Source of the DNA: Acestrorhynchus altus
Taxonomy: Eukaryota; Chordata; Actinopteri; Characiformes; Acestrorhynchidae
DNA length: 64,000 bases
Reading direction: 5' to 3'
Assembly (NCBI GenBank): GCA_034509495.1
Contig: CM067521.1
Location: 1,082,656-1,146,655 of the forward strand
The notes under the pieces: model-generated
What the model saw: only the letters and a program-made list of their open reading frames with translations
What the model was told of the DNA's origin: nothing
Databases searched by the model: none
Made by a program: the position numbers and the translations under genes
Part shown: positions 51,801-63,600 of the stretch, one piece after another
Position numbering within the stretch: the stretch's first letter is position 1
Layout of the letters: every line of letters begins with the position of its first letter

Positions 51801-54800
51801 AGACACACCCTTGGCTTCAAGTGTTTGTGCATTTTTGGCTGGCTATTTCTGGACTCGTCTGTCAACTATCTGACCTATCCCATCGTTTTCCCGTTCTCCT
51901 CTGCCTTTACCATGTTTTAAAGGCTTTTATTTTTCCATGCAACAACAGCATGGCCACTTTGATGACATAAACAAGACCGAGCTCGAAAACGTCAAGCCCC
52001 GTGTACCACAGGGAGCCTAGCGCAGTGTATTTCTGTTGACCCGGCAACAGCTTTGTTAGAACAAATGTAATGCTAGATATACGCCGAGCAGCCGTATATT
52101 ATAACCACATTGTTTCTCCTCTCGCTGACCACTCTATCAGCTCCTCTGACCACACAGGAGCTCTTTGTGGTTCTATAATTCCAGACTGTAGTTCATCTGT
52201 TTCTCTGCAGACTTTATTCTCCTCCTTTCACCCTGATCTTCAATGATCAGCACCCCACAGGACCACCACAGAGCAGATATTATGTGGGTGGTGCCTCGAG
52301 CAGAAAACTGCTGCCGACTGTGCCGACGGGATCAGGTCATGAATCTGGTGGTATCTTGGTATCTGCTGCACAAACGAGAAGTTCCACCTTAAATTTGTGC
52401 CACAGTTACATACTGGCACAGTTACATACTGGCACCTGCACCCCCTGCTGCATTTGGTGGAAGGGCTACTTATTCCAGAATACTCCTCGATGGTGCAGCC
52501 GTGTTTGTTGGTTTGGAGTTTTCATTAGCACACGGAGCTCAACAAGGAGCTTTTCAGTTGCAGTGGTGGTTTTAAACGGTTGAACGAGCTTAAAGGAGAT
52601 TAAACGAGCAAGCGAGTGGCTGGTATGACCGACAAACTTGGAGAAGTTGATAAGCTGTGTGCTGAGGAAGCCTAGGTGACAAGAACGTTGCTTACTCTGG
52701 TTGTTTGGCCAATATGATGTCAGAAATTCAATCCTGACAGTTGAAATCTCACACTCAGACTCACGCAGGTATTTCGAGTGGTATTCTGTATTTCGTTTGC
52801 TGTAATTTTACAGTCCAGTATTCAGTAACAGAACGATAATGGCCTGTTAATCTGTTATCTGACCACCAAGCTGCCGAAAGTTTCACTTCATCTGCATTCG
52901 TGTTCCACGTATACTAGGGTTCGGCATTAAAGACAGAAAAGACAGACTGTTTATATCTCGATATAGATGTAAATATTGATATATCGCTCAGCCCGTATCC
53001 CGCTCTGTTTATATCCCGATATAGATATAAATATCGATATATCGCTCAGCCCGTATCCCGCTCTGTTTATATCCCCATATAGATATAAATATCGATATAT
53101 CGCTCAGCCCGTATCCCAATCTGTTTATGTCCGATATAGATATAAATATCGATATATCGCTCAGCCCGTATCCCGCTCTTTTTATATCCCGATATAGATA
53201 TAAATATCGATGTATCGCTCAGCCCGTATCCCGCTCTGTTTATATCCCAATATAGATATAAATATCGATGTATCCCTCTGCCCGTATCCCGCTCTGTTTA
53301 TATCCCGATATAGATATAAATATCAATGTATCGCTCAGCCCGTATCCCGCTCCGTTTATATCCCGATATAGATATAAATATCGATATATCGCTCAGCCCG
53401 TATCCCGCTCTTTTTATATCCCGATATAGATATAAATATCGATGTATCGCTCAGCCCGTATACCGATCTGTTTATATCCCGATATAGATATAAAGATCGA
53501 TGTATCGTTCAGCCCGTATCCTGCTCCGTTTACATCTCGATATAGATATAAATATTTATATATCGCTCAGCCCTAATATATTCCCTTGTTTCAGATACAT
53601 CATTATTTCATTACTATAAGCATGGTGCAGGTAGCTTCTTTTTCAGTGATGAGCAACAGCAATGCTAATAGTTTCCGTTTGTGTACATGAGGAATAGAGG
53701 ATATATTACCACAAACAATATACTGACATTGGTAGTATATCTGTATAAAGGTCATACTGGTAAGACAGTGTCTCGTCCATCGCTGCTCCATCCTCATACC
53801 TCATGATGCTTTAACTGTCCCGCTGGCTGCTTTTCTCCTTCACTCTAAAACTCGAAAACCTCTTCTCATTCTCACTGACACTTGGAGTAATGTGTGTGTG
53901 TTGTGTTATTTCTTATTGATGGACTTACAGTCAGCCACCTGCATCCCCCAGCACACAGGAGGCCATCCAGGGCATGCTGTCCATGGCCAACCTGCAGTCC
54001 TCAGACACCTGCCTGCAGCCAGCCTGGAACAACAGCCAGGCCAAGAACAACTCCCACACCGGCCCGGCCAGCAAGAAGCCTGCGGGGGGCGCCGGGGCCA
54101 CAGGCAACAGCAAGAGGCCAGCCAAGCGGCTGCCTAAGAAACCACGGAAAAGCAGCAGTGTGGACAGCGCAGACATGTTCGATGATGACCAGGACCATCT
54201 AGACGCCTGCTTTAAAGACTCTGATTATGGTGAGATTTTGGAGAAAGATGATCTTGGAGGTTTGGTTTTAATGCAGAGTAAAGAACAAAATCCATGTTTA
54301 CAGTGATCCTTCTTACCCCAAATTAGTCAGTCAGCCAAGACACGATTGATGTTTGAAGTTTACTTCTTTTGGTTTGCACTGGACCTACAAGGCTACAGCA
54401 GATAACAATGAAAGCTTATACTTCATGTTGTTTTATACACCACATTCCAAATGACAGATTTCTCAGATTTTCCTAAACGGTCAGCAATTAAAAAAATAAA
54501 ATACTCAAAATGCACTTTTCCAAATGCACAATGGAGCTTCAAAGCATTTTATATGCTGTAAAGAGCTGAAAGTGGTCAGCTGTTTCAATCAAAAACATCT
54601 TAACACCTTCAGGCAACCAGCTCTCTCTCAGTGATTCCAGCACAAAACATGACTCCGCCACCTCCTTGCTGACGTCACAGTCTTGTTGGGACATGGTGGC
54701 CATCCACCAACCATCCACTACTCCATCCATCTGGACCATGGGCCACCCCTAACCAATGCTCACAACCACGGCGGTCGTCAGTAAACAACACTGTTTGAAA

Positions 54801-57625
54801 ATTAGTCTTCATGAACGTCTGGGCCGACTCATTTTTGCTTGTGAGCATTGGTTAGGAGCGGTCGAATAGTTGGTTTATGCACAACAGCAATACTCTGGGG
54901 GATCCTACACCTTGAGGTTGAGGCCCTTAATCTCATTAATCCTCAGAATCTCATTAGTCCTTCATCTAAATGAACCCGTCTGTGCTCTGAATCAGCCACG
55001 AATCTCTTCACTGTGCGATGATCAGTTTTCGTAAATTATCTCATGTTTTCATCTTGTCCAAGGTATTGCACTATTTGATGCTTTTCAGCTGCAGAGAGAC
55101 CCTGTTTCCTTTCCATATTGCTGGAATCCTGTGACTTAACACAGAACATCCTTATTAAGTAGTTTTACTTTAATTGGGCTCGTCTGGCAAATACATTTTC
55201 ACAGGTGTCTGAGATTAATTTCAGTGATCCAAAGAGCCCTGAGACGCAACGCCATCCATGAGTTTATATGAAAAACAAAAAATGTCAACTTTATGACACT
55301 TAAATCAGATTTGCATAATTATATGGAAGGTGGCGTCACTGTGTAGCCAACTTTAATTCACTTTCAGAACTTGTGTGAATTTATGTGAAAAGAAGCTGAT
55401 TCAATGCTGACCAATAGATCAGCAGAATGAGACACATGATCAGTCATAACATTATGTCCACCACCTTTTTTGATCAGCTCCTCTGTCCACACAGGAGCTC
55501 TTTGTGGTTCTATAATTCCAGACTGTAGTTCATCTGTTTCTCTGCAGACTTTATTCTCCTCCTTTCACCCTGATCTTCAATGATCAGGACCCCACAGGAC
55601 CACCACAGAGCAGATATGATGTGGGTGGTGGGTCATTCTCAGCACTGCAGTCACACTGACATGGTGGTGGTGTGTTAGTGTGTGTTGTTGGTACGAGTGG
55701 ATCAGACACAGCAGTGCTGCTGGAGTGTTTAAACCCCTCAGTGTCACTGCTGGACTGAGCACTCAGTAGGAGTGTCTAATAGAGTGGACAGTGAGTGGAC
55801 ACAGTGTTTAAACACTCCAGCAGCACTGCTGTGTTTGATCCACTTGTACCAGCAACACACACTAACACACCACCACCATGTCAGTGTGACTGCAGTGCTG
55901 AGAATGACCCACGAGCCACCACCCATTTCTCATCGGTGGTCTTGTGGGAACTACAAAGTGCTCCTGTATTGTAGAAACAGGGAGGTGGTCATACTTAGGG
56001 GCAGTTAAAAGCACAGCTTCAGTTTCAGATTTGAGAGAAGTGTAAAAATGTAGGTAAGCAATTCCTCATCCCAGCTGTGAAGCATGGTGGAGGGAGCATT
56101 ATGGTCCGAGGCTTTTTTGCATCAGGGCCTGGACGAGTAACGATCACTTACGGGACACTGAATTCAAAGACGTCTCCAAACATTTTTGCTATGAGACACA
56201 AAATTAAATCAGCTAAAGTTTTGGAGCAGGTTCTGAACTTCACGAAGATGGCTGTGCATGCAAGGCATCCCAGACGTAAGGATGAACCAAAAGACGTTTG
56301 CAGGGAAGGGTCTAATTGTCCTCGTCTTTGTTAGACGACAGTTGGTGGAGTTTAAGCTTCCATGACTTTTTACTACCTTAGCCTTGTAGCTCCAGTGCTC
56401 CTGGCTGATCAACCACAATTGTGGGAAGTTTGTGTTTGTGCTGCTCCAGCAAACCTGATGCAGCTCAGCAGTTGGTTATCAAACCTTCAGGAGCTGAATC
56501 AGGTGTGAGGAAGTGGGTTCGTGCCGCAGCTCTCTGAACTCGGAAAGATGAGCGTTTTTTTGGGATGATGGGGAACGGAGTCGAATTGAAATGGTAATTG
56601 CCTTTTGATTTGAACTGGGAGGTTCTCATTTAGAGTCAAGTGACAGGCATTTTGTTTATTCCGCATGGAAGGACCTCCAAAATCCTCTCTTTGAGTTTGG
56701 TTCCAACGAACTACTTTTTCAGCTGTGCGCTCCTTGTGAACCCCTTCCAAAAACAGCAAGACCATTAGGAGCATGTTAATAATCCATTAGGCAGCCTTTT
56801 AAACTGTTGTTTTAAATGCTTTTTGATCTGATACCCTAATTACTCATTACCAGCACGCACATTCGCAATCCAGATCATGCTAGCCGAGTGTTTTATCAGG
56901 CAGGCATTTTTCTCCACTGTAAACAGAGGATTTTTGGGTCATGATAATTGTTGGAAATTGCATGTTCTCTGGTACTGAAGATCAAAGACACTAGGTGCAG
57001 CCTGAGAGAGAAAGTATGAAACAGCTGCAGTGCATCTGTCCGACACCACGATGCTGCGCTCTCGGACTGTATGGACCGAAGATGTCTTATTTCCAGAAAT
57101 GACTTTGTGTTTCCATTGTGTTCAACGTGCTTCAGCGTTGTTTTGTGTCCAAAGCCCTGTTCTGATGACCCACGTGTGTTCCAGTTTACCCCTCGCTGGA
57201 GTCGGAAGAGGATAACCCCATTTTCAAATCGCGATCGAAGAAAAGGAAAAACTCAGACGACACTCCGTACAGTCCCACAGGTATGATCAGCAGATCACCA
57301 GCAGGTAACATTAACCATGGAACACCTCGGAGCCCAAATCTCGGGCTCCGAGTGGCTTCACGCTCTAATGCACTATTAAATTCACTCTGAGGACATTTTG
57401 AGCAGCGTTCCCTCTCCGTCTTTCAGGCTAATAAAAATGAATGAATAAAGTTATAATTCTAACCCTTCTCAAAAGTGTTCCATTATGGATACAAGAGGGA
57501 TTATCCCACCGACTGTTCAGGAACTTTACCTTCAGCGAAACACTGTCACCACTACACTGAACACGTTCTCGTCCAGTTTGGGAAAGGAACAAATCGTCAC
57601 TTAGAACCAACGTCAGTGGAATTTT

Positions 57626-57672
<47 letters not shown>

Positions 57673-60600
57673 TTGAGGACTTTAGTGTGAAAGCAGGCCG
57701 GACTCTAAATCCCAGCAGTCAGTAATTCAGGAATAGGAATATATAAATGTCCCAATTTTCATAAAAATGTCAGAGCCTTATGGCTCCAAGGGGACAAAGT
57801 TGCAAGCGACAAATCAAGTTTTTGAAAAAGAATTATGATGTGATGAAGCCATATTTTTAACCATTGGTGCTGACGATTTATTTGGACCAATCATGTGCTG
57901 CGTTCCGTTTATGTCAGAAGTCGAATGTTAGAGCACTTCTAGAGCACTAGTTAATAATTAGAAAAAATGACCAGTGTCAGGATCGTCATCACAACGGTCA
58001 CATCACAGGAAGTGTAATGTCACACTTCAACGTCATTTATGTTACTCCAGTCCTCAATGTCATGTAGATTCTGGATTTTGGCAGAATTTTCTATATTTTG
58101 TAAATATCGTAACATATCGCAGAATAAAATATTCCAATGTTGTTTTTTCCAAAATTGTACAGACCTGTCATGTGATATTTTGCACATCTAAACACCAATG
58201 AACCTGAACATCGAGAGACGTTGGACTGAGTGTACAAATGTGTGGGATTTTAATGTCAATTTGATTTATAAAGTAGATTGAAGGAATAAATAAGGATTAT
58301 GCAGGCCACTGTGCTCTGAGGAACCTTGAGTGCTGCAGAAATTCTTTTGTAACCCTGTCCACATCTGTGCCTCGCCACAATTCTGTCCCTGAGCTCCTCG
58401 GACAGTTCCTTCAACCTCATGATTCTCATATATAGACAGGTGTGTGCCTTTCCTAATCAAGTCCAATCCATTTAATTAAACACAGCTGGACTCCAATGAA
58501 GGAGTAGAACCATCTCAAGGAGGATCAGAAGAAATGGACAGCATGTGGGTTAAATATGAGTGTCACAGCAAAGGGTCTGAATACTTATGATCATGTGAAA
58601 TTTCAGTTTTTCTTTTTTAATCTACATTTCTGTTTTTTTCTGTCAGGATGGGCTGGTGAGTGAACGTTAATGAGAAATAAAATGAACTCTTTTGATTTTA
58701 GTAAACGGGTCCAATGAAACAAAGAGTGAAACGTTTGAAGGGGTCTGAATACTTTCAGTTCACACCGTAAAACATCGTTAAATAATTGAAAAGGTAAAAA
58801 ATTAGATAATCTATATCCTCCTGCATTAAACCAGTGAATAAAAGTAAGATTTAAGATTGAAAACAGGCAATGTTTGTGACAATGTGAGAGCACATCACTC
58901 GAACCGGGGCAACAACATCAAGGGCTTTTTGACAGCAGGAATAAAACTGAGTCAGCTCTTCTGTATGAGAAGAAGTGAGAGACCCTCAGCATGTTTCCAC
59001 ATTTCTAAAGGCATTAGAGCAAACCAAGGCCATAGATTCAGCATGGATGGCTTGACGCCCGCTGGACTTGACAGCTGGAGATAGAATTGAATGATTTGTA
59101 ATCTGACCGACTCTGACAGTAATCTAGTTGTGTATACTGGTCAGAGACTCAGTCTGACCGACTCTGAGAGTAATCTAGTAGCGTATACTGGTCAGAGACT
59201 CGGTCTGACCCACTCTGAGAGTAATCTAGTAGCGTATACTGGTCAGAGACTCGGTCTGACCCACTCTGAGAGTAATCTAGTAGTGTATACTGGTCAGAGA
59301 CTCGGTCTGACCCACTCTGAGAGTAATCTAGTAGCGTATACTGGTCAGAGACTCGGTCTGACCCACTCTGAGAGTAATCTAGTAGAGTATAATGGTCAGA
59401 GACTCGGTCTGACCGACTCTGAGAGTAATCTAGTAGCGTATACCGGTCAGAGACTCGGTCTGACCGACTCTGAGAGTAATCTAGTAGAGTATACCGGTCA
59501 GAGACTCAGTCTGACCCCACTCTGAGAGTAATCTAGTAGTGTATACTGGTCAGAGACCACCCCAGTCGCTGCCCGTTATGGCAGTTGATCAGAAACATTA
59601 ATAGGCATTGGTCAATGTCTGGGCAATGTCTACTACCAACATCAGTTCATCAGTTTGAGGCAGAATTGTGGAGACATCTCCATCCACGTCAATCCAGTCT
59701 TAGATTTTGATACGAATTTGATTGACTTCCAACCACAATTCAGAGTCTGTACTCAAAAAAATCAACTTCTGTCTGACCTTAGAGTGGAACATCTTTCTGA
59801 CAACCTTCTCGGACGTTACTATGTGCATTACTGCAGTTCTGGATCTTAATGTGTTATATTACAGAGATGTTTTCTGTTTATGCAGCACGAGTGGGACCGT
59901 CCGTACCACGGCATGAAAGACCTGCACGTGAGGGAGCACGGGTGGCGTCCATAGAGACGGGGCTCGCCGCTGCTGCCGCTAAACTGTCCCACCAGGTTCA
60001 TCATTTCCTCCATCGTAACTCAACTCTGTTCCAGAAACACGGTTTTGAAAACCTAGTTGATCGTCTATAGATTATTTGTTGGTGCTCAAATTGTTAAACC
60101 ATCTGGTGAAACCCCTGGTTAGGGCTGCACAATGTATCTTCTCACCATCGGCATCACAATCTGGACATGTGCAATAGTGACGTTGCAGGGCATGCAGTTT
60201 CATTTTAGGCAAATTTAATTTAATTTAATATAACTTTATTCACATCCATCCCGGCGTTCTGAAAAAATATCAAATCAAATATCTGTTTTACATTGTTATT
60301 TATTTATTTTGCTTGTATGTATTTTATACTGTCATGGTTTAATCAGCTGTTTGAACTCTAATATGCATTTTATATTTTTATAAACCATATTTTCAAGTAC
60401 GAAATACATTTTCACACGATGGATTTATACTAACAAGAGCGAAATGTAGAACTACAGGTCGTTATTGTGTCCGATAGTCAGTTTGGTCAGTTATCGGATG
60501 TTGTCTTTCTGTGTGAAGTCCACTCCACAGCTTCACAGCACTCGGTCACCTACATCTGTTCTACACAACTGCAGCCGCTTCACACACGATATAAACTGTT

Positions 60601-63600
60601 ATTATGAATAATACAGCTGCACGGTGGGATTGGAACAAGCCACATTCTTGACTTTGCGTCTGGTTTCGACTAAATTATTTGCACGTTTACCCCACAACAA
60701 TAAATAAGGACAACACGCTGTGTGAACCGAATGCCTGGAGGCCAGTGGTGGAGCTTTGAGTTCTCATGTTGTCCCGTGTGCTATTTTTCCAGGTCGGGAT
60801 GGTGTTAGTCTGGAATTAAATTAGATCATTTATTTTACTCCACATGAAGTGTAAAGTCATTATCGTCACATGTTGGATCTTTGACTTCTAGTGACTTCTG
60901 GTTAAACTGCTGTACTTTAATATCGCATCATATTAAAAACACTGCCTGGACAAAAAAGACACCACCTCCACTTTAAGTGGGTAGAAAAGAGCCTCCCATT
61001 GGAGAATTACTGCACGGGTGATTATGTTTCGTCTGGCAACAAGTTATTTAACCGTAACCTGTTTGTATCAGAAGAGTCAAATGATTGGCATCAAGCAGAG
61101 AAAACATCTAAGGAGAAGCTGAAATAAACGCAGAACTGTCCAGTGCATTATTACACAGTGGAAGGACGGTGGAAGATGAAACATCATCTTGAATGATGAT
61201 GATCAGACATCACAAACATTTGGTGATCAAACCAGATCTGTTTAATAGTGAAAGTGAGAGCATTTCCACGCTCACTGCGGAGGGAACTGACCTGACCTAA
61301 AAAAAACACTGATCAGTGAGACTGATCCAAGGGGCGGAGCTTCCAGCTGCTGCCAGTCTTCAAGGGGCGGAGTCTCCAACCACTGTTTCCAAGCGGGTGC
61401 TGCCCCTGTATTGTGTCTTTCAGGAGGTCACTCCAGTGCAGTATCACACAGCATCGACCTCCAGAACTGTGCCCAGACTGGCTCACAGAACTTCTGGGAC
61501 CTTTGCCCAAGCCCATGTATCAGTCCATGTCCCCGTCCAGGTCTCTGCTGTTACATGTGTTTGTTCTTGTCCCTGTACCCATATTTGATTTGGTTCCTGT
61601 CACTGTGTACATGTCTGTCCCAGTCCAAGTGTGGATTCCTGTTCCTGAGTTCCACGTGTTCAGTCCAGTCTTGTCTCCTGTTCACACCTAGTCCTGGCTG
61701 TCCTGTCCGTGTTCTGTTTCTGGTCCCTCTCCTGCATTAGCCCCGGGGACTGTAGGTTTACGTGCCCCCAGAGTTGCGCTTCGGGAAAGGGGCCTACTGT
61801 CACGTATCCGTCATGTCCACCTATGGTCTCGTCCTTGTTTTGTTTATCTCCCCTTGTGTTTCGGAGCACGTCATGTCTCCGCCCATTCCCAGCTGTGTCT
61901 CGTGGATCACCAAGTCCAGGTGTTTATTATTATGTCTTGTTATTGTTATTGTCTTGTCAGTCTTGTCAGGTATTCATGTCTGTAGTCATGGTCGTTAGCG
62001 TCTGGTCAGTTTGTTTAGATCTACTGAATAAATCATCAACCCTGCACATACTTCAGCTTCCCGCTACGTGTGTCAAGTTCACCGCGTGTGACACCCATCA
62101 TGCCTATTCCTGATTGTACCAGCCTGTTTGGGCAGTACTCTGATCTGCAGTCACTGCAGATGGTCAGGTCGAGGTTCAGCAACGTTACGAGCCCAAAGAA
62201 CGAGGTCAGCTGACCACCTGAATATACTGACCAGGTTATTCCATCAGTGGATTTTTCTTCCAAGATGTCAATGCCAGGATTCAGTGGCTCAGACTGTGAA
62301 TGAGAGGTTCAGGGAGCAGGAGACATCATTTACACATGGACTGACCACCACAGAGTCCAGACCTGAACACCACTGAGAATCTTTGGGATGTGCTGGAGAA
62401 GACTTTGTGCAGTGGTCCAAAGAGAGACATTGTTCTGGACAGAAATAAATGGTGTTGCAGAAGCTTGTGGGAATAATGCCACAGCAAATGCGTCCCGTTA
62501 TCAAAACGTAAGGTCGTCCAACGATATATTAGAGAGTGTGACCTTTTTTTGTCCAGTCAGTGTATAAGAAATAACTATTTAAATGTCCGATTTCCCCCCC
62601 AATATCGTGCAGCCCTACCATTGGTTAATGAAAACATTGCTGATTGGATAATTAACAGCCATGGCAGTGTTTGCTGGATGGAATACAGGTGAAAGTAATG
62701 GGGTGGGTCCAACGTGTAACCCTAACGATACTGTCTTGAGAATCCAAGGTCCTAAGGTGCTTGAGGTCCTAAATGAGTCTTAGCTTGAGAGACATTGAGA
62801 AAAACGTTCGGTTTGTGTAGACCAGGGGTGGTCCTGGAGGGCCAGTCTCTAGTAAAGTTTGGTAGATATGGCATTACTAGTAATACCATTTCAAGTTTCA
62901 TTAAGACCATGGTCAGTTACCATGGTCTGAAAACCTCACGTTGTAAACTGAGTCAAACATCATTAACTACAGACTCTGAGACACAGCGCAGGACTGAGTG
63001 AAGCTCCGAGTCTCCTTCGCTCCACTGTCCACCTCTTTATAGTGACCGTCAGGAAAGAAGTTTAAAGAATAAAGTTTCCTTTTAGTCAGTAAACAAACAG
63101 ATTTACAGGGTGATATTATTATATGACTCTTTGGGTTGTTTTTCTTTCTCTCTGAATGTAGCTGCTTCCGTTCCACCTTAAATACAGCATTTAAGTTTTG
63201 TAATGATTAGATGCTTCACTAAAGGTTACGATCAACTAACAACAAACGAACAGAAATGTCTCATTTTTAGTGAACTTAGCTACGTTCACACTACGTTTAG
63301 ATCACAAGTTTGCATCTTTTCTTATTTTCCATTCCACCTTAAATGCATTCAGAGTAAATGGAGCTGCTGCTGATTTAAGGTGGTACAGAAGACGTACAGA
63401 AGAAATATAAAAAGGGAAATGCATGTAAATGTTTAAGCATTTACTGACTGAAAGGACGCTTTTATTAAATTGTTCAGTGGATTTAATGTTCAGAATCATA
63501 ATGAATGACTTTGATTTATTATTTATTAATGATTATTCAATAACAGACTCATGAACATTAGATTCAGCCTAAACTGAGCTAAAGAATGGACCCCCAGAAC

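Larger units (their letters stand above)
60120..62617. mobile_element. hAT-like element with nested insertions, intron 20
   Basis: The left end TAGGGCTGCACAATGTAT (60120) and the right end AATATCGTGCAGCCCTA (to 62617) are inverted repeats. They are flanked by similar 8-base sequences, CCCCTGGT and CCATTGGT, consistent with a mutated hAT target-site duplication. No transposase is recognised. The interior is taken up by a Tc1-type element that itself contains an LTR retroelement. Confidence 0.7.

Noticed and set aside
59091..59525. 144-residue repeat protein
   Set aside because: The open frame exists because the tandem unit is 51 bp; it lies inside intron 19 with no exon signals.
61316..62113. 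Overlapping frames of 90-134 codons in intron 20
   Set aside because: They fall in the LTR retroelement fragment and its LTR, with composition typical of noncoding retroelement DNA and no domain I can identify.
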